Shown here: positions 34,789 to 43,849 of the stretch, one piece after another
Layout: every line of letters begins with the position of its first letter
Numbering within the stretch: the first letter of the stretch is position 1
NCBI RefSeq assembly: GCF_000803315.1
Contig: NZ_JRMH01000001.1
Span: 248,001 to 312,000, forward strand
DNA length: 64,000 nucleotides
Source: Pectobacterium actinidiae
Lineage (GTDB): Bacteria > Pseudomonadota > Gammaproteobacteria > Enterobacterales > Enterobacteriaceae
Reading direction: 5' to 3'
Translations under genes and position numbers: made by a program
Notes under the pieces: generated by a model
Database searches by the model: none
The model's input: only the letters and a program-made list of their open reading frames with translations
Told to the model about the DNA's origin: nothing

Positions 34789-36171
34789 CTACAGATCGTC
34801 GAGGATCGCCAGCGCGTCGGCCAGCTTTTTCACGCCGAACACCTGCATGCTGGCAGGGGCTTTCTTCGGCATATTGGCATGAGGAACGATGGCGCGTTTG
34901 AAACCGTGTTTGGCGGCTTCGGTAATCCGCTCTTGTCCGCTGGGAACGGGGCGGATTTCGCCCGCCAGACCGACTTCACCGAAGATGACCAGATCCTGCG
35001 GTAGCGGGCGGTCACGGAAGCTGGAGACCAGCGATAGCAGCAGCGCCAGATCGGCACTGGTTTCGGTGACTTTAACGCCCCCGACGACATTCACGAACAC
35101 ATCCTGATCCGACATCTGCAAGCCGCCGTGGCGATGCAGCACCGCCAGCAGGATGGCTAAGCGGTTTTGCTCCAGCCCGACCGCCACGCGACGCGGGTTA
35201 GCCATCATCGATTGATCGACCAGCGCCTGAATTTCGACCAGCAGCGGACGCGTACCTTCCCACACCACCATGACCGAACTGCCGGACGTGACTTCGTCCC
35301 CGCGGCTGAGGAAAATAGCCGACGGATTGCTGATCTCGCGTAGACCTTGTTCTGTCATCGCGAATACGCCCAGCTCATTAACGGCACCGAAACGGTTTTT
35401 ATGGCTGCGCAGCGTGCGGAAGCGGGAATCCGCATCGCCATCCAACAGCACGGAGCAGTCGATGCAGTGTTCCAATACTTTTGGCCCGGCGAGCGAACCG
35501 TCTTTGGTGACGTGGCCGACCATGACGATAGCAACACCGCGCGTTTTGGCGAAACGCGTCAGGTAAGCCGCCGTTTCACGCACCTGCGCCACGCTGCCGG
35601 GAGACGATTGAATATCGGCGAGATGCATGACCTGAATCGAGTCGATCACCATCAGCTTAGGTTGTTCCTGCTCGGCAATCAGGCAAATCTGCTCGATGCT
35701 GGTTTCCGACAGCATGTTGAGATTCTGAGTTGGCAGGTTGAGGCGATGTGCCCGCATCGCCACCTGCTGGAGTGATTCTTCGCCGGTGACGTACAGGGTT
35801 TTCATGTTCTCTGACAGCTTGCAGAGCGTTTGCAGCAGCAACGTACTTTTACCTGCGCCGGGGTTACCGCCGATCAGAATGGCGCTGCCCGGAACGACGC
35901 CGCCGCCCAGAACACGGTCAAATTCCTGAAAGCCGGTAGAAAAGCGAGGCAGCGCTTCAAGACTGATTTCTGAGAGCTTTTGTACCCGGCTGACGCCAGC
36001 GCTTTCGCCTGCATAGCCAGTGAGACGGTCAGAACGTGATACCGACGCTGAGGCCAGACGGACTTCGGTAATGGTATTCCAGGCATGACAGGCGCTGCAC
36101 TGCCCTTGCCAGCGCGGGTAATCAGCCCCGCATTCATTACATACAAACGCCCGTTTGACGGCTTTTGCCAC
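34789..36171 (-). CDS. radA: DNA repair protein RadA (Sms)
   Basis: RecA-like helicase promoting branch migration in recombination. The 460-aa protein has an N-terminal C4 zinc finger (VCNECGADYPRWQGQCSAC), Walker A GGNPGAGKSTLL near residue 100, the RadA-specific KNRFG motif (SHKNRFGAVNELG) and a C-terminal Lon-like domain. The start is GTG at 36171 with GGAGG 6 nt upstream. It lies 16 bp after serB, as in E. coli. Confidence 0.95.
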   Translation of the reverse strand: MAKAVKRAFVCNECGADYPRWQGQCSACHAWNTITEVRLASASVSRSDRLTGYAGESAGVSRVQKLSEISLEALPRFSTGFQEFDRVLGGGVVPGSAILIGGNPGAGKSTLLLQTLCKLSENMKTLYVTGEESLQQVAMRAHRLNLPTQNLNMLSETSIEQICLIAEQEQPKLMVIDSIQVMHLADIQSSPGSVAQVRETAAYLTRFAKTRGVAIVMVGHVTKDGSLAGPKVLEHCIDCSVLLDGDADSRFRTLRSHKNRFGAVNELGVFAMTEQGLREISNPSAIFLSRGDEVTSGSSVMVVWEGTRPLLVEIQALVDQSMMANPRRVAVGLEQNRLAILLAVLHRHGGLQMSDQDVFVNVVGGVKVTETSADLALLLSLVSSFRDRPLPQDLVIFGEVGLAGEIRPVPSGQERITEAAKHGFKRAIVPHANMPKKAPASMQVFGVKKLADALAILDDL

Positions 36172-36187
36172 GTATCACCTCCACTGA

Positions 36188-37165
36188 TTAACGTTTTTCG
36201 TGTCTCATACTGCCGCTGAGAATACACAGCACGCCAGTCAGATCGGCATGACGAATGGTCACCGCCGATTGTTCATTGACCTTCGGTTTGGCGTGGTAGG
36301 CAATGCCTAAGCTGGCTGCCTTGATCATCGGCAGATCGTTCGCACCGTCGCCAATCGCAACGGTCTGATGCATTGGGATTTCCAGTTTTTCCGCGAGCTG
36401 TTGCAGCGTAGTTGCTTTATATTTTGCATCGATAATGGTGCCGATGACGTCGCCGGTCAGCTTGCCGTCTTGCATGCCTAATTCGTTGGCAACGGCGGCG
36501 ACCAGCCCTAATTCATCACGCAAATAATCAGAAAAGTAGGTAAACCCGCCCGACGCAATCGCAACGTGCCAGCCTGCTTCCTGAAGCTGGCTAACCATAT
36601 TACGCAGGCCCGGCATCAACGGCAGATTTTTGCGTACCGTCTGTAAGATAGTGGCATCGGCACCTTTTAATGTCCCTACGCGCTGGCGCAGGCTGTCAGC
36701 GAAATCCAGCTCGCCGCGCATCGCGCGTTCGGTGACTTCAGCGACCAGCTCGCCTGTGCCCGCCAGTTTGGCGATTTCATCAATACATTCGATCTGAATC
36801 GCGGTGGAATCCATGTCCATCACCAGTAAGCCCGGCGAACGCAGCGTCGGCGCATTGCGCATGGCCGCGACATCAATACCCAGTTCGTGAGCCAGTTTGG
36901 TGGCGCGTGGCGTCAGCGTACCAGCCAAACGCACGACCTGATAATCGCCCACATTCCAGGCGCTCACGATAACCATCGCGCTCCCCAGCTTACGCTGGTA
37001 GCGGGAAATCAGGTTCTTATCGAGGACGTCGCTGTAAATCAGCCAGCCAGTGTCTCCCGCGCGGTAATCGAGCGGCATCACTTCGTCACCGCTCAGTGAT
37101 AATGGCAGTCCCGGCCAACAGTTGATCTCATCAGGGAGATCACGATAGGTCAGACTATTCGACAT
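36188..37165 (-). CDS. serB: Phosphoserine phosphatase SerB
   Basis: HAD-superfamily enzyme catalysing the last step of serine synthesis. The 325-aa protein has the HAD nucleophile motif LLVMDMDSTAI near residue 112, motif II VAIASGGFTYF, and GDGANDLPMIKAA near the C-terminus, with conserved ECIDEIA. The ATG at 37165 begins MSNSLTYRDLPDEIN as in other enterobacteria; the open frame to 37261 is not conserved sequence. Divergent from ytjB. Confidence 0.95.
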   Translation of the reverse strand: MSNSLTYRDLPDEINCWPGLPLSLSGDEVMPLDYRAGDTGWLIYSDVLDKNLISRYQRKLGSAMVIVSAWNVGDYQVVRLAGTLTPRATKLAHELGIDVAAMRNAPTLRSPGLLVMDMDSTAIQIECIDEIAKLAGTGELVAEVTERAMRGELDFADSLRQRVGTLKGADATILQTVRKNLPLMPGLRNMVSQLQEAGWHVAIASGGFTYFSDYLRDELGLVAAVANELGMQDGKLTGDVIGTIIDAKYKATTLQQLAEKLEIPMHQTVAIGDGANDLPMIKAASLGIAYHAKPKVNEQSAVTIRHADLTGVLCILSGSMRHEKR

Positions 37166-37321
37166 GGGGTAAATCCTCTGCTGGCAGTAGTGCAATAAAG
37201 TCGTGCGATAAAGAGGGATGTGGCGTCGACCAAACATATCCCTCCAAAAACTGGGCAACAAGCTATCCTATCGTCGGCGCTTCTGGCAACATGAAAGTAT
37301 CCAAATCGTGTAAGGATTATC

Positions 37322-38020
37322 ATGGTTCGCGCCCGGGTGAAATTTCGTCTACACCGCACGGCAATTGTGCTGATTTGCCTCGCTCTGCTAGTGGTATTAA
37401 TGCAAGGTGCGTCTTATTTCAGTTTGAGCCACCAGATGGCGCGATCTGAACAGGTTGAAGATTTGGCACGTACGCTCTCCAGACAGGTGGCTTACAGCCT
37501 TTCTCCGCTGATGGGCAGCGTGGATGATAATAGTCAAAAAATTAATACCATCCTCAAACAGCTCACCGATCACAGTCGCATTCTGGATGCTGGCGTGTAT
37601 CAGCAGGACGGCTCGCTGGTGGCGCATATCGGTGAGCAGGTGCAACTGCGAGATCGGCTGGCGCTGGACGGTAATCGAGTCGGTAGCTACTTTAACCATC
37701 AACTGGTGCAGCCTATTGAGGGAAAAGAAGGACCTATCGGTTTCCTACGTATTACCTTAGATACCCATGTGCTGGCGACGGAAGCCAGGCAGGTGGATAA
37801 CACCACCAATATTCTGCGTCTGATGATTTTGCTTTCGCTGGCTATCGGCATCATTCTGACCCGTACGCTGTTGCAGAATCGTCGAACTCGCTGGCAGCAG
37901 TCGCCTTACCTTCTCACGGCAAGTACGCCAGTGAAAGAAGAAGGAGACGAGGCAGAGAGTGAAACGCTGCCGGACAGCGGCACGGTAGTGAAAAAAGACG
38001 CGGAAGAGAAAAGCCTCTGA
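37322..38020 (+). CDS. ytjB: YtjB (Smp) inner-membrane protein
   Basis: 232-aa protein with an N-terminal membrane segment (TAIVLICLALLVVLMQGASYF), a periplasmic domain of about 130 residues and a second segment (LMILLSLAIGIILTRTLL) before a hydrophilic cytoplasmic tail. This is the SMP/YtjB layout, a CHASE-like periplasmic domain of unknown ligand. Divergent from serB, as in E. coli. Confidence 0.9.
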   Translation: MVRARVKFRLHRTAIVLICLALLVVLMQGASYFSLSHQMARSEQVEDLARTLSRQVAYSLSPLMGSVDDNSQKINTILKQLTDHSRILDAGVYQQDGSLVAHIGEQVQLRDRLALDGNRVGSYFNHQLVQPIEGKEGPIGFLRITLDTHVLATEARQVDNTTNILRLMILLSLAIGIILTRTLLQNRRTRWQQSPYLLTASTPVKEEGDEAESETLPDSGTVVKKDAEEKSL

Positions 38021-38034
38021 TATCTTCATGGTTG

Positions 38035-38064
38035 CCCCGTACAAAATGCCTTGTTTGTACGGGG
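38035..38064. terminator. Hairpin between convergent ytjB and the gene at 38075
   Basis: CCCCGTACAAA (38035-38045) and TTTGTACGGGG (38054-38064) form a perfect 11-bp stem with an 8-nt loop. There is no U-run on either side, but the position between convergent genes fits a bidirectional terminator or mRNA 3' end. Confidence 0.6.
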
Positions 38065-38074
38065 GACGAGGTGG

Positions 38075-38992
38075 CTATGCTAATTGCTGTTGGAACTGAA
38101 GCCAGTGAGTCTGAAATTTGCTGAGTACCGAGAGATGATCGCTCTTGGTATAGCGGTCAGTTGCTGTCGCTGAGATATAGTCGCGAAAGCTGTCAAACAG
38201 GGCGTCTGCTTGCGTTGAGGCGGCCAGAGAAAAAATTTGCTGGCGCTGAACCTGCGTGGTCGATGTGCCTTCCGCGTTTTTTTGTAGTTCCAGAAAGGTG
38301 GCGTTCGCCTTATCGGTGTTTCCTGCATCAACGCTGCGTTGATACTCATCTTGCAGAATATTTTTTTCCAGATTACTCAGCGCGTCAGACTGATACGTGA
38401 TGAAGTCCTGGATATCTTTATCTGCTTTCTGGTGAGTGCTGCTATCCACATAGCGGTTTTTCAGTTCTTCCAATTTTGCGGCTTTTAGCGTGATCTCGAT
38501 GCTATCGGTGGTATAGCTCCACGTTGTCACATTCGACGGCGTTGACAGCGCCTGATGAACCAGACCGATAAAGTCTTCTTTACTGATGTCGCTGTCAGCC
38601 TTGAGATTATTTGACCAGCTTTCCAGAGCCATTTCGGTTGTGCCGATGCGATCAACAGATAGCGTGATACCCGAGTTAGCAGATGTGCTGGAATTGTTTT
38701 GTACTCCCAGATCGCGATTTTTAAGCATCTCTGCCCGTAGTGCGTCTTGATCTTCGTTCAAGTCTGGACGAGGAGCATTTGCCCTATTTTCTTTCAAGCG
38801 TGCCATTGCTTCCGCAGAGATTTTTATATTGTTGGGGAAGGTGACCGTCTTTCCTGTCATTGGATCGACGATTTGTACGCTGTCGGTCGTGGTGGGCTCT
38901 GTCGCTGCCGTGTGCTGTGCTGACGATGAAGGTATCGCGGTGCTTTGGGCCTGAGAATTGCTATAACCCGTATTACTTACAGACAAGCTCAT
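38075..38992 (-). CDS. Unknown 305-aa protein with effector-like N-terminus
   Basis: I do not recognise this protein. The first 45 residues are rich in Ser, Thr, Gln and Ala (MSLSVSNTGYSNSQAQST, then SSSAQHTAATEPTT), with no hydrophobic signal peptide and no Cys anywhere. The rest is hydrophilic and helical, including VDPMTGKTVTFPNNI and a C-terminal FQTHWLQFQQQLA. This composition is common in type III secreted proteins of plant pathogens. AAGGAGAG lies upstream of the ATG. It stands alone between conserved ytjB and prfC, so it is accessory by position. Confidence 0.75.
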   Translation of the reverse strand: MSLSVSNTGYSNSQAQSTAIPSSSAQHTAATEPTTTDSVQIVDPMTGKTVTFPNNIKISAEAMARLKENRANAPRPDLNEDQDALRAEMLKNRDLGVQNNSSTSANSGITLSVDRIGTTEMALESWSNNLKADSDISKEDFIGLVHQALSTPSNVTTWSYTTDSIEITLKAAKLEELKNRYVDSSTHQKADKDIQDFITYQSDALSNLEKNILQDEYQRSVDAGNTDKANATFLELQKNAEGTSTTQVQRQQIFSLAASTQADALFDSFRDYISATATDRYTKSDHLSVLSKFQTHWLQFQQQLA

Positions 38993-39073
38993 ACTCTCTC
39001 CTTAAGTGCGATCAAAGGGTTAAATATTGACCCAAACAGTATCGGCAAAGATAAATGATAACTTTATAAATGA

Positions 39074-39102
39074 TTTATGGCGTAATTGTTGATTGCGGTA
39101 CC
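39074..39102 (-). promoter_or_regulatory. Weak hrp-box-like element upstream of the 38075-38992 gene
   Basis: Reading the minus strand: GGTACC, 16 nt, CCATAAA, about 80 bp before the start codon. The HrpL consensus is GGAACC-N15/16-CCAC-N2-A, so this has the right spacing and two mismatches. On its own it is not convincing. Confidence 0.2.
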
Positions 39103-39283
39103 AGAACGGTGACCCAATACATGGTGCCTCCGCGCTGTTTATGCCATCACCGATTGTGTCTGCACGTTAAATCAGGGAAAATGCGCGGCTACCGTTTATT
39201 TCCGCTTTGCCTGACGATCTGACATCGGTGTGTTGTTGACTTGATGCTGACGCCGGGTGGCTAACAAAAGAAACCTGAAAATC

Positions 39284-40873
39284 ATGTCTCCAAGTGAATA
39301 CGCCCGCGAAGTCTCTAAAAGAAGAACGTTCGCTATCATTTCCCACCCCGATGCCGGTAAAACCACGATTACCGAAAAGGTTCTGCTGTTCGGACAGGCG
39401 ATCCAGACTGCCGGTACGGTAAAAGGGCGTGGTTCCAACCAGCATGCGAAATCCGACTGGATGGAGATGGAAAAGCAGCGTGGTATCTCCATCACCACGT
39501 CCGTGATGCAGTTTCCCTACCGCGAATGTCTGGTTAACCTGCTGGATACCCCAGGGCACGAAGACTTCTCCGAAGATACCTATCGTACGCTGACAGCGGT
39601 GGACTGCTGCTTGATGGTGATCGACGCCGCAAAAGGGGTCGAAGATCGTACGCGTAAGCTAATGGAAGTCACGCGTCTGCGCGACACCCCCATTCTGACG
39701 TTCATGAACAAACTTGACCGCGACATCCGCGATCCGATGGAAGTACTGGATGAAGTCGAGAGCGAGCTCAAAATTGCGTGTGCGCCAATTACTTGGCCGA
39801 TTGGCTGCGGCAAATTGTTCAAAGGCGTATACCACCTTTATAAAGACGAAACCTATCTGTATCAGACCGGTAAAGGTCATACGATTCAGGAAGTGCGCAT
39901 TGTTAAAGGGTTGGATAATCCGGAGCTGGATACCGCCGTTGGTGAAGAGCTGGCCGCGCAACTGCGTGAAGAGCTGGAACTGGTGAAAGGGGCATCGCAC
40001 GAATTTGAGCTGGACGCGTTTCTGGCTGGTGAACTGACGCCGGTCTTCTTTGGCACGGCGCTGGGGAACTTCGGCGTTGACCACATGCTGGATGGATTAG
40101 TCGCCTGGGCACCTGCGCCGATGCCGCGTAAAACGGATACCCGTGAAGTCACGGCGGCGGAAGAGAAATTTACCGGCTTTGTGTTCAAGATTCAGGCCAA
40201 TATGGATCCGAAACACCGTGACCGCGTGGCGTTTATGCGCGTGGTGTCCGGGAGATATGAAAAAAGCATGAAGCTGCGTCAGGTGCGTACGGGCAAAGAT
40301 GTGGTGATTTCCGATGCGCTGACCTTTATGGCAGGCGACCGTTCCCACATTGAAGAAGCCTACCCGGGCGATATCATCGGGCTACACAACCACGGCACTA
40401 TCCAAATTGGTGATACGTTTACGCAGGGTGAAGACATGAAATTCACCGGTATCCCCAACTTTGCACCGGAACTGTTCCGCCGTATCCGCCTGCGCGACCC
40501 GCTCAAGCAGAAACAACTGCTGAAAGGGCTGGTACAGCTGTCTGAGGAAGGTGCGGTGCAGGTCTTCCGTCCATTGACCAATAACGACCTTATCGTGGGG
40601 GCCGTCGGCGTGTTGCAGTTCGATGTGGTCGTTGCCCGTCTGAAAACGGAATACAACGTTGAGGCGATTTACGAGTCGGTGAACGTTTCTACCGCGCGCT
40701 GGGTTGAGTGCAGCGATGTGAAGAAATTCGAAGAGTTTAAGCGTAAGAATGAGCTGCATCTGGCGCTGGATGGCGGTGATAATCTGGCCTATATCGCACC
40801 GACTATGGTGAACCTGAACCTGACGCGGGAACGTTATCCAGAAGTGACGTTCCACCAAACGCGCGAGCATTAA
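39284..40873 (+). CDS. prfC: Peptide chain release factor 3
   Basis: GTPase that recycles RF1/RF2 from the ribosome. From the ATG at 39284 it is 529 aa, the E. coli length. It begins [19 protein letters not shown], has G1 [21 protein letters not shown]3 [14 protein letters not shown] and G4 NKLDRDIRD, and ends FHQTREH. A GTG at 39257 would add nine non-conserved residues. Followed by osmY, as in E. coli. Confidence 0.96.
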   Translation: MSPSEYAREVSKRRTFAIISHPDAGKTTITEKVLLFGQAIQTAGTVKGRGSNQHAKSDWMEMEKQRGISITTSVMQFPYRECLVNLLDTPGHEDFSEDTYRTLTAVDCCLMVIDAAKGVEDRTRKLMEVTRLRDTPILTFMNKLDRDIRDPMEVLDEVESELKIACAPITWPIGCGKLFKGVYHLYKDETYLYQTGKGHTIQEVRIVKGLDNPELDTAVGEELAAQLREELELVKGASHEFELDAFLAGELTPVFFGTALGNFGVDHMLDGLVAWAPAPMPRKTDTREVTAAEEKFTGFVFKIQANMDPKHRDRVAFMRVVSGRYEKSMKLRQVRTGKDVVISDALTFMAGDRSHIEEAYPGDIIGLHNHGTIQIGDTFTQGEDMKFTGIPNFAPELFRRIRLRDPLKQKQLLKGLVQLSEEGAVQVFRPLTNNDLIVGAVGVLQFDVVVARLKTEYNVEAIYESVNVSTARWVECSDVKKFEEFKRKNELHLALDGGDNLAYIAPTMVNLNLTRERYPEVTFHQTREH

Positions 40874-40955
40874 TTTTGAACGGTGGCGCCACGGTTTCAT
40901 GACAATCATCGTGGTTGTGGCGTTTGAATCGTGACCACATTATTAAAATAATCCT

Positions 40956-41000
40956 CACCCGGTTATGCTTGGCTTTAGGCCAAAAATGCCGGGTGTTTTT
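40956..41000 (+). terminator. prfC terminator
   Basis: CACCCGG (40956-40962) pairs with CCGGGTG (40989-40995), with an inner TTGGC...GCCAA helix, followed by TTTTTATTTTT. Confidence 0.85.
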
Positions 41001-41377
41001 ATTTTTAAATGTGTTTAAAAACAATGTAGTAGTCTGGTTTTTTCCTGCTGTTATTCCTCGCCTCAGTGCAACAGACAAATCTGAATTGCTACGCATATTC
41101 CCTTGCTCCCCTGTGCTTTTCCATTCTGTAGGCTATAGTTAACAGCGTGTTAACTGATTTAGCTTGTTAAGCTGTTAGTACAATATAAGTTAGTTGATTA
41201 TTTTGATTTGTTTCGCCTTTGCAATTCAATACTCTAATTTTTTTATGAAAGTAGAGGGAATCATCGGAGTGTTGATAACGTCATTATCACCTTGATTTGC
41301 TGGTGACGGTGCAGGTGTTAACGTGACCCAAATCGGTTATTTCGGGTTTATAAAAGAACATAAGAAGGAAGACATCG
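41001..41377. other. osmY upstream region, no gene seen
   Basis: 377 bp, AT-rich, without a credible reading frame. It should contain the osmY stress promoter. I could not identify a confident -10 element. Confidence 0.4.
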
Positions 41378-41986
41378 ATGAAAAAGACCAAATTGACACA
41401 ATCGCTGATCGTAGTTGCTCTGGGTTCCATTCTGGCTGGCGGTGCCATGGCGGAAGAATCGTTAGGGCAGAAAGTCGATCGTATCGCGGATACAACTGGT
41501 GCAAAAATCGATAGTTCCGCCAATAAAGCATCTGACTACATGAGTGACAGCGCAATCACGGCAAAAGTGAAGAGTGCGTTGCTGGAAGATAAATCGATTA
41601 CCAGTAGCGACATTTCTGTTGAAACATCCAAAGGTGTCGTTACGTTGAGCGGTTTTGTAAGCAGCCAGGCGCTCAGCACCCGAGCGGTGGAAATTGCCAC
41701 GCAGGTTGAGGGTGTCGACTCTGTCAGCGATAAATTGCAGGTGAAGGATAGTCAATCACAATCGGTTGGCGCTTATGCCGATGATGCCGTGATTACCAGC
41801 ACCATTAAGGCCAAGCTGCTGGCGGATGACATTGTTCCGTCACGTAAAGTAAAAGTTGAAACACAGGCTGGCGTCGTGCAACTGAGCGGTGCAGTGGATA
41901 ACAAAGCGCAGTCCGACCGTGCTGAAAGTATTACGAAGGCTGTCGAGGGCGTGAAAAGCGTCAAGAACAACCTGACAGTCAAATAA
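41378..41986 (+). CDS. osmY: Hyperosmotically inducible periplasmic protein OsmY
   Basis: Periplasmic chaperone-like stress protein. The 202-aa precursor has a classic signal peptide (MKKTKLTQSLIVVALGSIL, cleavage after AMA near residue 25). Two BON domains follow: DSAITAKVKSALLEDKSI with VVTLSGFVSS, and DDAVITSTIKAKLLADD with VVQLSGAVDN. E. coli OsmY is RpoS-dependent and osmotically induced. GAAGGAAG lies before the ATG; upstream in-frame codons are not family-like. Confidence 0.95.
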   Translation: MKKTKLTQSLIVVALGSILAGGAMAEESLGQKVDRIADTTGAKIDSSANKASDYMSDSAITAKVKSALLEDKSITSSDISVETSKGVVTLSGFVSSQALSTRAVEIATQVEGVDSVSDKLQVKDSQSQSVGAYADDAVITSTIKAKLLADDIVPSRKVKVETQAGVVQLSGAVDNKAQSDRAESITKAVEGVKSVKNNLTVK

Positions 41987-41998
41987 CCATTTCATTCA

Positions 41999-42024
41999 GG
42001 GTTGTCCGTAATGACGGACAATCC
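41999..42024 (+). terminator. Hairpin after osmY
   Basis: TTGTCCGT (42002-42009) pairs with ACGGACAA (42014-42021), extended by GG/TCC on the outside. No long U-run follows, so it may be a stabilising 3' stem. Confidence 0.5.
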
Positions 42025-42131
42025 TACCTAATCCGCATTATAAAACACTATCTGTGGATACGCAGTCAGGACACAAGAATGGCGTCAGGATGACCATCAT
42101 GATTTTTCATTTTGTCTGGTAAGGAGAGCGT

Positions 42132-42293
42132 ATGTTTCGTTGGGGCATTATATTTTTAGTCATCGCACTCATTGCTGCAGCACTGGGTTTCGGCGGATTG
42201 GCCGGCACAGCAGCTGGCGCGGCAAAAATCGTCTTTGTGGTCGGTATTATTCTGTTTCTGGTTAGCTTGTTCACGGGTCGGAAACGGCCGTAG
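42132..42293 (+). CDS. ytjA: YtjA small inner-membrane protein (DUF1328)
   Basis: 53-aa protein with two hydrophobic segments ([19 protein letters not shown] and [18 protein letters not shown]) joined by GLAGTAAG, the DUF1328/UPF0391 pattern, and a basic tail GRKRP. AAGGAGAG lies upstream of the ATG. Position after osmY is as in E. coli; the function is unknown, probably envelope stress-related. Confidence 0.93.
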   Translation: MFRWGIIFLVIALIAAALGFGGLAGTAAGAAKIVFVVGIILFLVSLFTGRKRP

Positions 42294-42431
42294 CACAGCG
42301 CATTCCTTCATTCTTTCTCTATAGAAAGAAATGTCATACAGAGCACACAGCCGCGCCATGCGGCTGTCACATTTTGCCGGCACACTGTTTGCGTATTTGC
42401 TGCATTTCGACAGTTTATCAGGAGGTTTATG

Positions 42432-42620
42432 ATGAATAGCGATATCGTTGTTGGCAAATGGAAACAGTGGAAAGGGAATTTCCTCGCGCTGTGGGCCGAT
42501 TGGTTTGACAGTGACTGCGCCTGGCTGGAAGGGAGTAATGATTACCTGTCTGGTGTCTTGCAAGAGGGTTACGGAAAAGCGCACGAAGAGGTATCTTCAG
42601 AGAAAACCACGTTACACTGA
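42432..42620 (+). CDS. CsbD-like stress protein
   Basis: 62-aa protein, MNSDIVVGKWKQWKGNFLAL, then LEGSNDYLSGVLQEGYG, the CsbD/YjbJ pattern (GxWKQxKG followed by a GxxDxLxGxxQxxYG repeat). CsbD proteins are small stress-induced hydrophilic proteins of unknown mechanism. This copy has extra Trp residues. The second of two adjacent ATGs is chosen because AGGAGG (42420-42425) is 6 nt from it and only 3 nt from the first. Its place after osmY and ytjA suggests a shared stress regime. Confidence 0.8.
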   Translation: MNSDIVVGKWKQWKGNFLALWADWFDSDCAWLEGSNDYLSGVLQEGYGKAHEEVSSEKTTLH

Positions 42621-42734
42621 GGCTTCACCGCAACGACAAGTCCGATTCTGCCATGAGGCTTTGGCAGAATAGTCCTTGGGCGTAGATTAGGTCGCCTCAT
42701 CTTGACGGACCTAATTTTGACGGAGAGGAGCGAC

Positions 42735-43532
42735 GTGTCCGCTGAACAATACCGTTTTATCGATACCCACTGCCATTTTGATTTCCCCTTATTCTATGAT
42801 GACGCACCGGAAAGCCTGCGTCTGGCTCAAGACGCTGGGGTTGAGCGCATCATCATTCCTGCCGTGGCTTCTCAGCATTTTGAGCGCGTGTTGACGCTCA
42901 CTCGAACTTACTCACCGCTCTATGCCGCAATGGGTCTTCACCCGCTTTATATCGCCGAGCATCAGGAGAGCGACCTGCTCCGCCTGGAAGACGAACTGCG
43001 CCAGTTGCCCGCCAGACTGGTGGCGGTGGGGGAGATCGGGTTGGATCTCTATATGCCGGAACCGCAGTTTGAGCGGCAGCTTACCTTCCTTGAGGCTCAG
43101 CTTCGACTGGCGAAAAAATACGATCTCCCGACGATCCTGCACTCGCGACGCAGCCACGACAGGCTGGCGCAATTACTGCGCCGTATCGACGTGCCGCGTA
43201 CCGGTGTGGTTCACGGGTTTGCGGGCAGTCTGGCACAGGCGCAGGCCTTTATCCGACTGGGCTACTACATCGGCGTAGGGGGAACCATTACCTATGACAG
43301 AGCGAATAAAACGCGTCAGGCAATCGCGCAACTGCCGTTAGATCGGCTGCTGTTGGAAACCGATGCGCCTGACATGCCGATGAGTGGCTACCAGGGGCAG
43401 CCAAACCGACCCGAGCGCATTTCGTGTGCGTTTCACACGCTGTGTGAGTTACGCGTAGAGCCGCCTGAGGAGATTGCTGAGGCGCTCTGGCAGAATTCGT
43501 TCAGGCTATTTGGACGGCTGACTCCGGCGTAA
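42735..43532 (+). CDS. yjjV: TatD-family metal-dependent hydrolase YjjV
   Basis: 265-aa TIM-barrel hydrolase of the TatD/YcfH/YjjV group, putative DNase or RNA-processing enzyme. Metal ligands are visible in FIDTHCHFDFP (HxH), VGEIGLDLY (Glu), LHSRRSHDR (His), VVHGFAG (His) and LETDAPDMP (Asp). The start is GTG at 42735 with GAGAGGAG just upstream; a TTG at 42702 lacks a site. E. coli yjjU, normally between ytjA and yjjV, is absent. Confidence 0.88.
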   Translation: MSAEQYRFIDTHCHFDFPLFYDDAPESLRLAQDAGVERIIIPAVASQHFERVLTLTRTYSPLYAAMGLHPLYIAEHQESDLLRLEDELRQLPARLVAVGEIGLDLYMPEPQFERQLTFLEAQLRLAKKYDLPTILHSRRSHDRLAQLLRRIDVPRTGVVHGFAGSLAQAQAFIRLGYYIGVGGTITYDRANKTRQAIAQLPLDRLLLETDAPDMPMSGYQGQPNRPERISCAFHTLCELRVEPPEEIAEALWQNSFRLFGRLTPA

Positions 43533-43578
43533 CGCTGAGAGGGCTACGACGCAACGCGTCACACCATTGCCATTCCCC

Positions 43579-43607
43579 AAGCGGAAGCGTTTTTACTTCC
43601 GCTTTTC
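43579..43607 (+). terminator. yjjV terminator
   Basis: AAGCGGAAG (43579-43587) and CTTCCGCTT (43596-43604) form a 9-bp stem with an 8-nt loop, followed by TTCG. Confidence 0.75.
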
Positions 43608-43669
43608 GCTTATTTCTGTGCAATAACATGCAAAACAGTCATTCTGATTTCATATACCAACCATGAAAT

Positions 43670-43685
43670 TGTGATGAAGATCACT
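43670..43685. promoter_or_regulatory. Distal CRP site of the nucleoside transporter promoter
   Basis: TGTGA-tgaaga-TCACT, one mismatch from consensus. Its centre is about 92 bp upstream of the predicted transcription start. Confidence 0.75.
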
Positions 43686-43721
43686 TTTTGGTGTTTTTGA
43701 CTGTTCGATGTTGTATGTATT

Positions 43722-43737
43722 TGTGACATAAATTAGC
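43722..43737. promoter_or_regulatory. Proximal CRP site of the nucleoside transporter promoter
   Basis: TGTGA-cataaa-TTAGC: a perfect left half and a poor right half. Its centre is 52 bp from the distal site and about 40 bp upstream of the predicted start, the -41/-93 geometry of CytR-controlled promoters such as deoP2. Confidence 0.6.
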
Positions 43738-43757
43738 GACCTTCACGGGCCTGTCTT

Positions 43758-43763
43758 TATAAT
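43758..43763 (+). promoter_or_regulatory. -10 element of the nucleoside transporter promoter
   Basis: TATAAT, a perfect -10 hexamer placing the start near 43770, about 80 nt before the start codon. No good -35 is present, as expected for a CRP class II promoter. Confidence 0.6.
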
Positions 43764-43849
43764 CGGCTCGCCAGCGCGTGTTGACCGTTCTGGTGACCCG
43801 ATTTTTATTATGCTCTCACTTTTTTTTCACGCGTTATAGGGAACTATAC

